Shown in pieces: positions 51,945 through 62,300 of a stretch of DNA of 64,000 nt. Source of the DNA: Chryseobacterium arachidis. Lineage in GTDB: Bacteria > Bacteroidota > Bacteroidia > Flavobacteriales > Weeksellaceae. A program made the translations under genes and the position numbers. Each line of letters opens with the position of its first letter. Position 1 is the stretch's first letter. The notes under the pieces were generated by a model, which saw nothing but the letters and a program-made list of their open reading frames with translations, made no database searches and was not told where the DNA came from. The DNA lies in contig NZ_FQUT01000007.1 in the NCBI RefSeq assembly GCF_900129245.1, positions 62,001 to 126,000 on the forward strand, read 5' to 3'.

Positions 51945-54137
51945 TTAAGGTTTTTTGAACGTTAATATGAAAGATGTTCCTTCTTTATTGCTTTCATAAT
52001 CAACATTCCCCCCGATTCTTTTCATAATTCTGTATACGATGGACAGTCCTACTCCATTTCCTTTAAATTTCTTTGCATTATCCATCCTGTTGAAAATCTT
52101 AAACATTTTGTGTTTGTTTTCTTCCGGAATTCCGATTCCGTTGTCTGAAATTCTGTAGATAATCATGTCTCCGTCTTCCGTTCCTTCGATTTCCACTTTG
52201 GGAGTTTCCTGCTGAGATGAATATTTTATAGCATTATTGATGATATTTAAAAAGACCTGATGAAGCAATGTTTTATCGGCCAGAACATTCGGACATTCCT
52301 TAATAATGATTTCACTCTTCGGGCTGTCGAAGGTAATTTTAGCATTTTCAGATATTTTTTCAATCGTACGGACGGTTGATAAATTTTCCAGCTGGATTTC
52401 GCTGTGTTTTGCCCGGCTAAGCTGCAGCACATCGTGCATCATTTCCGCCATATTGTCGATCTCCTCGATAATGGAATTGATCTTGTTCTTGCTTTTCTCA
52501 GAACCATCTGTCAGGCTTTTCAGTAGCATCTGCGCATTCAGCTTCATCACCGTTAGAGGCGTTCCCAAGTCGTGAGAAATAGTATATGAAAAACTGTCGA
52601 GCTCTTCGTTTACCTTTTTAAGCTCATCATTAAGCCTTTTAATGGTATTATAATTTTTATGCGAAGTTTCAAGAATTAAATCCCGTACAGCCTGCAAAGC
52701 CGCAATATTTCTGGAATTCCATCTTCTTGAATTTCCTTTGATATTTTCGGTAAACGTATGGAAAGAAGTTCTTGGAGAAACCATTTGTTTTTCCTCTCCG
52801 TTTTCTTTTACTACGCTGATCTGCTTTTCAGGATTTCCTGCCCAGTTGATGTGTTCGTCGAATTCTTTACGGAACCAGATCAAAACATTTTTCTTGCTTC
52901 TTTCCACAAAATAAATGGCAATTCCGGCAGCATTTTCATCTAAATCCAATTCTTTACCGTGATCTTTCAGAAAGCTTCGGCTTACGTAGATATTCTCTTC
53001 CGTATTTTCGTGCGCCCACTGAGAAATTCTTTCAATCGTTTTATAATCCGGTGTATTTCCTTCTGTTATAATATGATCGTCTGCCATAATGGCTAAACCA
53101 TCTGCTTCGGGAAGTTTTTTTATTTCAGCTTTATTTTCAATTAAAGAATCGAATAAACTGTTATGTTTTAAGAATTCTGTTTTTAACTGTGAAGATTTAT
53201 CGTTTAATTCCAAACGGTAATTCAGCTCATTTTTAGACCTGAATGAGGAATACGCATTGGAGGCCAGCGCCGTGAAAATCCCCGCCTGCACTCTGTCTTC
53301 AAGGTCAATATGTTTAGGATCAGGGTTCTGGCAGGTTACCAATCCCCAAAGGTGATCATCAATAATAATCGAAATACTGAAGCTTGAAGAAGCATTCGAG
53401 TTTTTAATATATTGCCCATGAATAGGCGACATTCCGCGAGATGCAGAATAGGTAAGATCGATCGTTTCCTGAGATTTGCTTAAAAGAGGAACCGTTTCAG
53501 CATGCACATTACTAAAAATTCTTTTTCTCTTCTTCAGATACAGCTCTCTCGCCTGCCTTGGGATATCACTTTCAGGATAATGAAGACCAAGATAGCTTTC
53601 CATGTTTTCGTTTCTCCTTTCCGCAATTACTTTTCCGGAGCCGTCCATCATAAATTTATAAACCATCATTCGGTCATAATTAATAATGCTGGAAAGCGTG
53701 TTTAAAAGCTGCTCCCAAATCTCCTGAGCATCATCAATGATGTAAAAATTGTCGTATTTATTGGAAATTTTTTTGTTAGGATTTTCTAAAACGGCTTCAA
53801 ATTCAAGAAAAATATTGGTTTTACTTTTGAAAACGGAAAAATGGTATCCTTTTCCGCCGATAACGATCTTATCAAAATACGTCTCGTTTTCCCTTTTAGT
53901 AAACTGAGATAAGGAATTATAAATATCCGACTCTATAATACTTTTAAAACTTTCCGGAAAATCAGCAATTTTCTTATCGAAAAGCTCATCTGTGTTTTCG
54001 ATAGTAAAAATATCCCTGATATTCTTGCTGAAAAAAGTAATGGAATGAGACTCAACATCAATGCCAATCAGATAGCCAAAACTTTGTATGTAGCCCGGAA
54101 TATGGATAGGCTCTTCATGACACTCTACAAAATTCAT
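51945..54137 (-). CDS. bphP: Bacteriophytochrome histidine kinase
   Basis: The 730-residue red/far-red light sensor has a PAS domain starting FVECHEEPIHIPGYIQSFGY, where Cys6 is the expected biliverdin attachment site. A GAF domain (about 135-300) holds YPESDIPRQARELYLKKR, then a PHY domain to about 490. The transmitter has the phosphoacceptor His522 in YTISHDLGTPLTVMK, an N box INNAIKYSS, and ATP-lid motifs ISDNGIGIPEENK and GNGVGLSIVYRI. No response regulator gene lies next to it, so its output partner is elsewhere. A -7 box sits 18 bases upstream. Confidence 0.95.
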   Translation of the reverse strand: MNFVECHEEPIHIPGYIQSFGYLIGIDVESHSITFFSKNIRDIFTIENTDELFDKKIADFPESFKSIIESDIYNSLSQFTKRENETYFDKIVIGGKGYHFSVFKSKTNIFLEFEAVLENPNKKISNKYDNFYIIDDAQEIWEQLLNTLSSIINYDRMMVYKFMMDGSGKVIAERRNENMESYLGLHYPESDIPRQARELYLKKRKRIFSNVHAETVPLLSKSQETIDLTYSASRGMSPIHGQYIKNSNASSSFSISIIIDDHLWGLVTCQNPDPKHIDLEDRVQAGIFTALASNAYSSFRSKNELNYRLELNDKSSQLKTEFLKHNSLFDSLIENKAEIKKLPEADGLAIMADDHIITEGNTPDYKTIERISQWAHENTEENIYVSRSFLKDHGKELDLDENAAGIAIYFVERSKKNVLIWFRKEFDEHINWAGNPEKQISVVKENGEEKQMVSPRTSFHTFTENIKGNSRRWNSRNIAALQAVRDLILETSHKNYNTIKRLNDELKKVNEELDSFSYTISHDLGTPLTVMKLNAQMLLKSLTDGSEKSKNKINSIIEEIDNMAEMMHDVLQLSRAKHSEIQLENLSTVRTIEKISENAKITFDSPKSEIIIKECPNVLADKTLLHQVFLNIINNAIKYSSQQETPKVEIEGTEDGDMIIYRISDNGIGIPEENKHKMFKIFNRMDNAKKFKGNGVGLSIVYRIMKRIGGNVDYESNKEGTSFILTFKKP

Positions 54138-54154
54138 ATATTATTTTGATCTAT

Positions 54155-54162
54155 CAAAGGTA
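54155..54162 (-). promoter_or_regulatory. -7 promoter box for bphP
   Basis: The minus strand reads TACCTTTG, identical to the -7 box of the TetR gene promoter, 18 bases upstream of the start codon. A -33 element is not clear. Confidence 0.5.
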
Positions 54163-54311
54163 ACGTTTTTTTTATAGGTATCATATTTTTTCTATGCAAA
54201 CACATACCACAAAAAAATATTAGAGCCCTGCCTGAAAATAAAAAATTAAGGATTACAGAAAAATGTAATGATATTTCCCTATAATCCTGAAATTCAATAT
54301 GTAAATTGAGA

Positions 54312-55082
54312 TTACTCAATAATGGCAACCACTCTTGCCGGCGCTGCGGATCCTCCAACGATTTTCAACGGGAAAACGCAGATCTTAAACCCTGAAGGAG
54401 GCAGAGCCTTTAGATTGGTAAGCTGTTCCATATGAAGATATTCTTTGTTAATCCCCACTCTATGTCCTTCCCAGAAATATTCGGGGTCGTTGAGTTCTTT
54501 TGCTTTTTTGGCCATAAATTTCAACGGAAGATCCCAACCCCACTGGTCGATTCCCATTACTTTCACCCCTTGATCGATCAGCCATTCAGTCGCTTCACGG
54601 CTCATTCCCGTTCCTTTATTAGGAAAATCGGGGGTTCCCATTAATTGGTCGCGGTCGGTCCTTATCAAAACAATATTTCCCTGCTGTATGGTGATTCCGT
54701 TTTTATCTAAATCCCTTTTTAAATCATCAACGGTAATGGCTACAAAATCTTCTTTATGGGTACAGTCGATCACAATACCTTCACCATAACACCATTCCAG
54801 CGGGATCTGATCGATGGTTTTCGCAGGCTTTCCTTCGACTACAGGACCGTAATGCCAAGGGGCATCGATATGTGTGGTTGAATGAAGTCCCATACTCTGG
54901 ATCTTGTCATCTGCCCAGCCCACCCAATTCTTTGGAAATAATTTAGCAGGTAGCCCCAATGCGAGACGAATCAGCCAATGTGCCTTCTTGTGGGATTTAT
55001 GCTTAATTTTCACCTTCATAAACCACGGATCTCCTGCATTGTACTGAATAGGTTTCGAAAGATCAATTATTTTAGTCTCCAT
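54312..55082 (-). CDS. Cyclase-family hydrolase (kynurenine formamidase-like)
   Basis: The 256-residue protein has the metal-binding motif HSTTHIDAPWHYGP (His67, His71, Asp73, His77), the family's HxGTHxDxPxH in a variant form. Other motifs are GIVIDCTHKED and the GIDQWGWDLPL segment. It belongs to the cyclase/arylformamidase family of manganese- or zinc-dependent hydrolases. With no tryptophan-degradation genes nearby the substrate is open. The gene is 12 bases downstream of the nucleoid-associated protein gene on the same strand. Confidence 0.85.
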   Translation of the reverse strand: METKIIDLSKPIQYNAGDPWFMKVKIKHKSHKKAHWLIRLALGLPAKLFPKNWVGWADDKIQSMGLHSTTHIDAPWHYGPVVEGKPAKTIDQIPLEWCYGEGIVIDCTHKEDFVAITVDDLKRDLDKNGITIQQGNIVLIRTDRDQLMGTPDFPNKGTGMSREATEWLIDQGVKVMGIDQWGWDLPLKFMAKKAKELNDPEYFWEGHRVGINKEYLHMEQLTNLKALPPSGFKICVFPLKIVGGSAAPARVVAIIE

Positions 55083-55094
55083 AAATCATGTAAA

Positions 55095-56108
55095 TTAAAC
55101 TTCTTTATCGAAATAGAGCATATAATATTTTCCTTTCTCATCCTCTCCCTGAGCCAATTTCTGACGGTCTCCGTGGATGTAGATATGGAAATTTTTATCT
55201 AGCTTAATGATACTTTTAAAATGTCTCTGCGTTTTTTTCACGGCAGCCTCACTGATCGGAAATTCTTCTGCAATGTTGATCTGCATATCCTGTTCGTAAT
55301 CCGTCTTAAAATTGTTAAAACTTTCGATCACATGCTCGTCGCCCAAGACTTCAGTGGCAAATTCATCCAGCTTAAATTCTTCTTTTTCTTTAAAGAAATT
55401 AATCGATTTATTTAAAAAGTCTGCCTGATCTGCTTTGGAAACTTCAAATTCCTGAGGCAATTGTTTCGTAATATAATCTTTATACACCATTAATGATTCC
55501 TGTGTATGAAAATATTCATCGTCACGCTGCTTTACCTTTAAGAAATCCTCAAACCAATAATACATATCTCCGTTTTTGTTGTTGTCAACCACGGAAAGCA
55601 CATATCCTGTTTCTTTATCGTTGTTATAAATCAAAGCCGCTTTATCAATTTTTGACAAACCGATTCCCTGGTCTTTTTCAATTTCAAAGCTTTCTTCCTG
55701 AGGGGCAATTTTAAGGAAGGATTCTCTTTTTTCTGTTTTAAAAATCCCGATTTTATCTACTCTTTCTGTACCTTCTCTTTCGTCTTCAAAATAAACAATG
55801 AACAATTCCCCACCCTGAACCCTTGGATTTTCGGCAGCTTCAAAAAGATGTTTGGCAATATTTTCAGCTTCCCACAGGAATTTGGCTTTATCATCAAACA
55901 TTTCGGACACAGAACTGTAAACAGGATTGTTTACCAGGTAAGAATCACTATAAAAATGGAACGTTTCCTCGGATTTGAAAGAGCCTAAAAAATAATTTTC
56001 AAGCAACTCCGCCATTCCTTCTTCCAGCTGCAACTCTTCCTGAGAAAGTATTAAAGATTCTCCGTTGATTTTATTTCCGACTCTGTGTACTACTATTTTT
56101 GAAAACAT
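55095..56108 (-). CDS. Nucleoid-associated protein, NdpA/YejK family
   Basis: The 337-residue protein fits the 37-kDa nucleoid-associated family: the start MFSKIVVHRVGNKINGESL, a central GGELFIVYFEDEREG, DKAALIYNNDKETGYVLSV, and the C-terminal HFKSIIKLDKNFHIYIHG. Members bind double-stranded DNA; in this phylum the role is not well studied. It is the first gene of a two-gene unit with the cyclase-like hydrolase. Confidence 0.85.
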   Translation of the reverse strand: MFSKIVVHRVGNKINGESLILSQEELQLEEGMAELLENYFLGSFKSEETFHFYSDSYLVNNPVYSSVSEMFDDKAKFLWEAENIAKHLFEAAENPRVQGGELFIVYFEDEREGTERVDKIGIFKTEKRESFLKIAPQEESFEIEKDQGIGLSKIDKAALIYNNDKETGYVLSVVDNNKNGDMYYWFEDFLKVKQRDDEYFHTQESLMVYKDYITKQLPQEFEVSKADQADFLNKSINFFKEKEEFKLDEFATEVLGDEHVIESFNNFKTDYEQDMQINIAEEFPISEAAVKKTQRHFKSIIKLDKNFHIYIHGDRQKLAQGEDEKGKYYMLYFDKEV

Positions 56109-56395
56109 CTTTTAAAATATTTGGACTGCAAAGATATTTAAACTTGTGCAAACTTTTATTTACTAACACCAAAAGAAGTAAAGATTTTGGTGACTATCAT
56201 CTTACCCTTTTTTCAAAATTTTTCAATCCTTCATCCCAAGCATTTCATTCTGGTAAAAAGCCTATCGTTTTGACATGCTTTTTTTGATTAAAAACCTTCT
56301 TAAAATCAAAATATATAATTCATTATCAAACACTTACATAAATAAATTTTTCATAGGAATACAATTTGGCATTATGATTCTAAAAACATACGAAT

Positions 56396-56542
56396 ATGGA
56401 TTTAAAAACATTAAACAGAATTGATAAACTCAGAAGATTAAAAAGCAGAGGGCCTGAAACCCCAAAATGGCTGAAATCTTACCGGATGCTGATATTGGCT
56501 TTTGTAGCCATGCTGGTTTGGATCTTCTTTGAGAAAATATAA
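56396..56542 (+). CDS. Tiny single-helix membrane protein, module 1 (48 aa)
   Basis: ATG at 56396 runs 48 codons to TAA at 56542. A basic N-terminal part (KLRRLKSRGPETPKWLKSYR) precedes one helix (MLILAFVAMLVWIFF), so the N-terminus should be cytoplasmic. It lies 16 bases before the next start codon. A similar small gene stands before the paralogous downstream gene, which supports both being real. Confidence 0.55.
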   Translation: MDLKTLNRIDKLRRLKSRGPETPKWLKSYRMLILAFVAMLVWIFFEKI

Positions 56543-56558
56543 CGTAATAAAAATCACG

Positions 56559-56912
56559 ATGAATTATTTAGAAGCCGCCCGGGAAATTACTGTTATAATT
56601 CCCGACCTTAAAGATGAATGGAAAAATGATACTGCAAACTCTTATGCTATCATTCAGACCTTTACTGATACTATTAAAAAAATGATCAGGCAAAATGACA
56701 GTAACTTATTGTTTAAATGTCTCAAAAAGATGGATGAATTCTATAGAAACGGAGACGTAATATTAAAAAATGCCATAGAAAATACTTTTATCTATTCCCT
56801 TGACAATTCTACTGCTTTTTGTAGTGAAGAATACCGGAAAATGATTTTCAGCCACATTTCTAAGGAACTGCAAACTGTTTATTCAAGACAGATTTACAGT
56901 CATGGCACATAG
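56559..56912 (+). CDS. Helical protein of unknown function, module 1 (117 aa)
   Basis: ATG at 56559 gives 117 residues; an earlier in-frame start at 56529 overlaps the tiny gene. The centre reads LKKMDEFYRNGDVILKNAIE followed by NTFIYSL. This pattern recurs in the gene at 57175 (KLMDMIYKNGDSYVKGMIEN, then LFVRSF). Predicted all-helical and soluble. It may belong to the DUF7674-like group, which I cannot confirm. Confidence 0.65.
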   Translation: MNYLEAAREITVIIPDLKDEWKNDTANSYAIIQTFTDTIKKMIRQNDSNLLFKCLKKMDEFYRNGDVILKNAIENTFIYSLDNSTAFCSEEYRKMIFSHISKELQTVYSRQIYSHGT

Positions 56913-56991
56913 CTTTATTACATTTTTCATGACTTTTATTACAAAAGGCAAAAAATCATAAAAATAAAAACATATTCAAAATCAACAATTT

Positions 56992-57123
56992 ATGAAATCC
57001 AAAATAAGAAAAATTTCAGACTGGAAAACCTTTAAAACTACCACCAACAGACACAACTTGGAGATTCTCGCAACTCACATTGCCGTGATTATCGGTGTAT
57101 TTATTTTTGCTGCCTGCCTCTAA
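56992..57123 (+). CDS. Tiny single-helix membrane protein, module 2 (43 aa)
   Basis: ATG at 56992 runs 43 codons to TAA at 57123. The design repeats module 1: a basic leader (KSKIRKISDWKTFKTTTNRH) and one helix (HIAVIIGVFIFAACL) ending at the C-terminus. It precedes the second helical gene by 51 bases. Confidence 0.5.
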   Translation: MKSKIRKISDWKTFKTTTNRHNLEILATHIAVIIGVFIFAACL

Positions 57124-57174
57124 ACTTTGGTACAGTTTTCGCCGCAATTAGAAAAATTCTGAAAAATATTAATT

Positions 57175-57570
57175 ATGATGAATGTACAGATGAAAACTAT
57201 TAATCAAAAAATAGCGATTGAGTATTTAAAATTTTTCTACCCGCCACTTCGAAACGAAATCACACAATTATCCGTACAGGATAACTTTGCAGGAATTATG
57301 CAGGCCACTGTAAATTATCTGAAAAGACTTCTACAGGAATCCAAAGTAAACATTATCGCCCATCACATTAAACTGATGGATATGATCTACAAAAACGGAG
57401 ATTCTTATGTGAAAGGAATGATTGAAAATCTGTTTGTAAGATCGTTCGAAAGTTTCAAAAAACATGCTAAGCTTCAGCATTGGAAGCTTCTATATCAGTA
57501 TATGCCTGTTACTTTTCAGGTGATCTACAATGATCAGCGTAAACAGGACAGGATATTCTTTGGTAAATAA
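57175..57570 (+). CDS. Helical protein of unknown function, module 2 (131 aa)
   Basis: Paralogue of the gene at 56559: the shared core is K-x-M-D-x-(F/I)-Y-(R/K)-N-G-D-x-x-(L/V)-K-x-x-I-E-N-x-F, and the upstream helix has FAGIMQATVNYLKRLL versus YAIIQTFTDTIKKMI. Soluble, basic C-terminus. A second ATG at 57178 could equally be the start. Function is unknown; a strong terminator closes the region. Confidence 0.65.
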   Translation: MMNVQMKTINQKIAIEYLKFFYPPLRNEITQLSVQDNFAGIMQATVNYLKRLLQESKVNIIAHHIKLMDMIYKNGDSYVKGMIENLFVRSFESFKKHAKLQHWKLLYQYMPVTFQVIYNDQRKQDRIFFGK

Positions 57571-57586
57571 ACAATACATTAACTCT

Positions 57587-57625
57587 GATAACCCCGCCGA
57601 AACCAAAGGTTTCGGCGGGGTTATC
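57587..57625 (+). terminator. Terminator with an 18-bp perfect stem
   Basis: GATAACCCCGCCGAAACC pairs fully with its complement around AAA. It is very stable but lacks a long T tract. It ends the twin-module region. Confidence 0.78.
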
Positions 57626-57737
57626 ATTATGTTCCAATTATGTAATGTACATCCCGACAGTGCAGGATAATCAATTCTTATATTTATTTTAGATTGCAGT
57701 ACATATAAATAATCTGATATTTTTGAATCTGATCCTT

Positions 57738-59141
57738 ATGAAAAAATATATTCCACTCTTGTTCGCATTGGTTTTGTCTGTGGCCCTTTCGGCTCAATAC
57801 AAACCGTGGACTTCCGCAAAGCAGCCATTAAAAGAAATCAAAGCATTAAAAAAGCAAATCAAAAAGCCTGAATTCAGAAAAGTTGATTACCTGATTACCG
57901 ATTTCGGTGCGGTTGGAGATGGAAAAACAAAAAATACGGAAGCTTTCAAAAAAGCGATTGAAAAATGTAATGCAGAAGGCGGCGGAAGAGTTGTCGTTCC
58001 AAACGGCGTTTTCTTAACGGGAGCAATTTATTTAAAATCGAATGTCAATCTTCATTTAAGTGACGGTTCTACGATTTTATTCAGTCAAGACAGCAACGAC
58101 TACCCTATCGTTTTCACACGTTGGGAAGGAATGGAATGTATGAATTATTCATCGTTGATTTACGCTTATGAAGAAGAAAACATCGCCGTAACCGGAAAAG
58201 GAACTTTAGATGGAAATTCTGACAATGACAATTGGTGGTTCTGGTGCGGTGCTACAAAATATGGTTATAATGAATCTCGTCCGGGAAGACAAAATCCTGC
58301 CCGTGCGAAACTTCACGAATATATGGCGCAGAGAAAACCTGCAAGAGAAAGAGTTTTCGGGGATGGATGGTATTTAAGACCGAATTTTGTTCAGCCTTAC
58401 AAATCTAAAAACTTTTATATGGCAGATGTTTTGGTAAAAAATTCTCCAATGTGGAATTTAAATCCTGTTTTGTGTGAAAATGTGTTGATTGAAAGAGTAA
58501 AAGTAATCAGCCACGGACCCAACAACGACGGTTTCGATCCTGAAGCTTGTAAAAATGTATGGATTAAAGATTCTTATTTCGACACTGGAGACGACTGTAT
58601 CGCCATCAAATCTGGAAGAGACGAAGACGGAAGAGACATCGGAAGACCTGCCGAAAACCACATCATCGAAAACTGCGAAATGAAAGATGGTCACGGCGGA
58701 GTCGTTATCGGAAGCGAAATCGCAGGTGGAGCAAAAAACATTTATGCCATCGGAAATGTAATGGACAGTAAAAATCTTGATCGTGCTTTAAGAATCAAAA
58801 CCAGCTCAAGCCGTGGCGGAGTCATCGAAAACGTATTTTTCTACAACACCAAAGTGGGTGCTTACAAAGAAGCGGCGGTTCGTTTCAATATGCATTATGA
58901 AAAGCCTGGAAATCACATTCCGACGATGAGAAATATATGGGTTGAAAATCTAACCGTTGACAAAGGTGGAAAATATGCCGTATTTTCTGATGCTTACGAA
59001 TCCTCCCCGGTAACCGATTTCACAATGATTAATGCTAAAATGGTGGGCGTTCAGATTCCTTATAAAGTGGATTATATGAAAAATGTGACTTTGAAAAATG
59101 TAACTGTTAACGGACAACCTTTAACTGAGTTAAAACCGTAA
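57738..59141 (+). CDS. Glycoside hydrolase family 28 (polygalacturonase-like)
   Basis: From ATG at 57738 (467 residues) there is a signal peptide ending VALSAQ; an upstream TTG is rejected. GH28 features are FGAVGDGKTKNTEAFKKAIE and GGGRVVVPNGVFLTGAIYLK at the N-terminal cap, and the catalytic aspartates in GPNNDGFDPEA (about Asp264) and TGDDCIAIKSGR (about Asp285/286). The His in GHGGVVIGSE (about His319) and ALRIKT near the subsite complete the site. It would cleave galacturonan or rhamnogalacturonan backbones in the periplasm. It opens a carbohydrate locus with the next two genes. Confidence 0.92.
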   Translation: MKKYIPLLFALVLSVALSAQYKPWTSAKQPLKEIKALKKQIKKPEFRKVDYLITDFGAVGDGKTKNTEAFKKAIEKCNAEGGGRVVVPNGVFLTGAIYLKSNVNLHLSDGSTILFSQDSNDYPIVFTRWEGMECMNYSSLIYAYEEENIAVTGKGTLDGNSDNDNWWFWCGATKYGYNESRPGRQNPARAKLHEYMAQRKPARERVFGDGWYLRPNFVQPYKSKNFYMADVLVKNSPMWNLNPVLCENVLIERVKVISHGPNNDGFDPEACKNVWIKDSYFDTGDDCIAIKSGRDEDGRDIGRPAENHIIENCEMKDGHGGVVIGSEIAGGAKNIYAIGNVMDSKNLDRALRIKTSSSRGGVIENVFFYNTKVGAYKEAAVRFNMHYEKPGNHIPTMRNIWVENLTVDKGGKYAVFSDAYESSPVTDFTMINAKMVGVQIPYKVDYMKNVTLKNVTVNGQPLTELKP

Positions 59142-59206
59142 TTCAGATTTTGTATAAATGAACACAAAGAACACAATGTTTTTAAAAATTATATTGTTTA
59201 AAAGTC

Positions 59207-59280
59207 CACAAAGCCGCTTCGCTTATAAAAGCATTATAAGTTTTTCACAAAGAATCTTTTATAAGCGAAGCGGCTTTGTG
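59207..59280. repeat. Perfect 25-bp inverted repeat with 24-base spacer
   Basis: Positions 59207-59231 and 59256-59280 are exact reverse complements; each arm contains CCGCTTCGCTTATAAAAG or its complement. It lies between the GH28 and DUF4450 genes and could act as terminator, attenuator or mobile-repeat trace. Confidence 0.85.
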
Positions 59281-59378
59281 AGACTAAAATTATTAGATGA
59301 TTATCAAAACTCTTTGTGAGCTTAGTGTTCAAAAAATCAATGTGACAGAAATGATTACAAAATATTTTAACAATTAAA

Positions 59379-62300
59379 ATGCGCAGGAAAACCATTTTCG
59401 CCGGACTCATCATTTTATCGGCACTCTCCCATTCTTTTGCCCAATCCAAGCATTGGCAGAACAAAGAGCGTGAACTGCATTACAAAGAAGACAAAGGCGA
59501 TTTTTTATTGGCCAACGGAAAATACCGTTTCAATCGAGCTTTGTACGGAGACAACCGTGCATCAAGAGTTGAGGCGGGAGATTTGCCGGAATTTGCGCTC
59601 TACCTTCCGGGAATGGGCGGAAATCTTCAGTTCGTGATTCAAAAAGGAATTTCTATTAAAAAACTGATTAATGCAGAAAAGATTGAAACGCGCTATCGTC
59701 CCGGCTCTATGCTGTACAATATTAAAGATCCTATTCTTGGATCTGGAAGTTTAAAACTAACCGTTTTAGCACAAACCAAAGAAGAAGGTTTGGTTCTAAA
59801 AATGGAAACTGAAAACGTTGATTCTTCAACCAAAATTTATGCAGTTTTCGGTGGGGCAAGCGGAACAACTTTCAGCAGAAACGGCGACATCGGTGCCGAT
59901 CCGGAGTCCGGATTTTATATGTTGCCTGAATATTGTCTGAATAATCAGTTTCAGCTTAATAAAAATCAATTCCAACTCAATTATTTAAATAAGAAAAAAG
60001 AATCTCAAATTGTTAACGGAAGTTTTTCAAATGTGAATTCTTTGCAACAAACCGATGCTCAGACTTTAGAAAAATTGGCTGAGTTTACTCAAAATAAAAC
60101 AGACAAATCACCGATTGTTTACGCTTCCTATTCTTCACAAAAGCAACCGATTTTTATTCAGATTGCGAAAGGAAAATCAGCTAAAAACTTTTCGGACGAA
60201 GACTTAAAAAACATATTTAATGAAGCTGAAAAAGCTCGTTTAATCTTAACGAACAGAATTCAGTTAAAAACTCCGGATGCAGATTTAAATAATTTCGGAG
60301 CCAATTTAGCCGTTGCCGCAGACGGAATTTGGGAAAGTCCTACCTTTCTTCACGGTGCAGTGGCGTGGAGAATGCGACTGAATGCGTGGAGAGGAGCTTA
60401 CACAGCTGATGCGTTGAGTTGGCACGACCGAGCGAAAGAACATTTTGAAAGTTATGCGAATTCACAGGTTTTGAAGCCGGATTCTGCGCCTGTAGAAATG
60501 GATACTTTGCTTCATTTGGCGAGAAGTGCGGAGAAAATGGGAACTTCGGTTTTTTCAAGCGGATATATTTCGAGAAATCCGAATGACAATACAAAACCGC
60601 ATCATTATGATATGAATCTGGTGTTTTTTGACCAGCTATTTTCGCATTTTAATTACACGGGAGACAAAGAATTTCTGAAAAAAATGTGGCCCACGATGGT
60701 TCGTCATATGGATTGGGAAAGGCGAAATTTCAAGCGTGGTGATTTGTATGATGCGTATGCGGCGATTTGGGCGAGTGATGCGCTTCAATATTCGGGTGGA
60801 AAAGTGACGCATACTTCGGCGTATAATTACAGAGCCAACCGTGAAATGGCGAAGCTGGCAAAAATTATTGGCGAAAATCCGCAGCCTTATGAACAGAAAG
60901 CTGATGCGATTTTAAAGGCGATGAAAAGCGAACTTTGGATTAAAAACAAAGGCTATTTTTCTGAATTTAAAGATGCTTTGGGTAATCAAATCGTTCACGA
61001 CAAACCGGGAATCTGGTCGATTTATCACGTTTCCGATGCGTTTATTTTAAATGAATTTGAGGATTATCAGAATTTACAATACATCAACAATCACACTCCG
61101 AAAATCCCGATTAAGGTAAAGGGTGTGGACAATAAAGACTATTTTACATTAGCAACAACCAATTGGCAACCTTACGACTGGTCGATTAACAATGTCGCTT
61201 TGGCGGAAAATTTACAGACCGCTTTGGCGTATTGGCAGGCCGGAAGAAATGAGGATGCGTACCAACTTTGGAAAGGAAATCTGGTTGAATCGATGTATTA
61301 CGGCATCAGTCCGGGAAATTTTGAGCAACTGTCTCATTATGATGCATTTCGTGGAGAATTGTACAGAGATTTCGCCGATCCGATTGGTGTGGCTTCAAGA
61401 ACTTTAACGGAAGGACTTTTTGGAGTTTATCCGAATTTGTTGGAAAATAAAATCAATATCAAACCTGGCTTCCCAAAAGATTGGAATTCTGCCGAGTTGA
61501 AACTTCCGGATTGGGATTATCAGTTTAAAAGTAGTTCGAAAAAAACGGAATATTTATTTACATCGAAATATCAGAATCCTGTGTCGTTGGAAATGCAGAT
61601 TCCGGTAAATTATTCCAATATCAAATCGGTACAAGTGAATGGTAAAAATGTGAATTGGAAAGTTAAACCTAATTCTATTTTACAACCGATTATTCAGTTT
61701 GAAACGCCGAAAGGAAAAGATTTTAAAATTGAAATCAATTATTCCGGAGAAGAATTGAAAAACGAACAGACTGATTTCATCAATTATATTTCTGAAAGTC
61801 TTCAATTAAATTTTGATTCAAAAAAGAAAATTAAAGATATTCTTGACCCTCAGCAATTAATTAAAAACCGAAATGGAAATCAATTTAGTTTAATTCAGGA
61901 AGAAAGAAAAGGAACTTTTTTTGTGCAAGTTGAACAAAATGGAACGACTTGGTGGCAACCTGTGAATGTAGATATCCGTTTTCCTTTAGAGACAAAATGG
62001 GTTAATAAAAAACTGCAAATTCAGTCAAAATCATCCAATCCAATTAACGGAAAACTAACTGTTAATAGTTTAAATAAAACATTCAGCATTCAGAAAAATC
62101 AAGATACATCGATTGAAATTCCTGCAAATTATTTAAGCAAAGGAACAAATTCTATCGAGCTTGAATATAATGGAATCAAACAAAATATTGAAATCACAGA
62201 TTGGGAAATCGAAAACCAAGGTCAGTTCAACAACATTTCTTTAGCATCAAAATACAATGAAAAAGTAACGGAGATTTTCAACCAAAAATACCTTTCACCA

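Noticed and set aside
60340..60594. 84-codon minus-strand frame in the DUF4450 gene
   Set aside because: Shadow frame within a strong long coding region.
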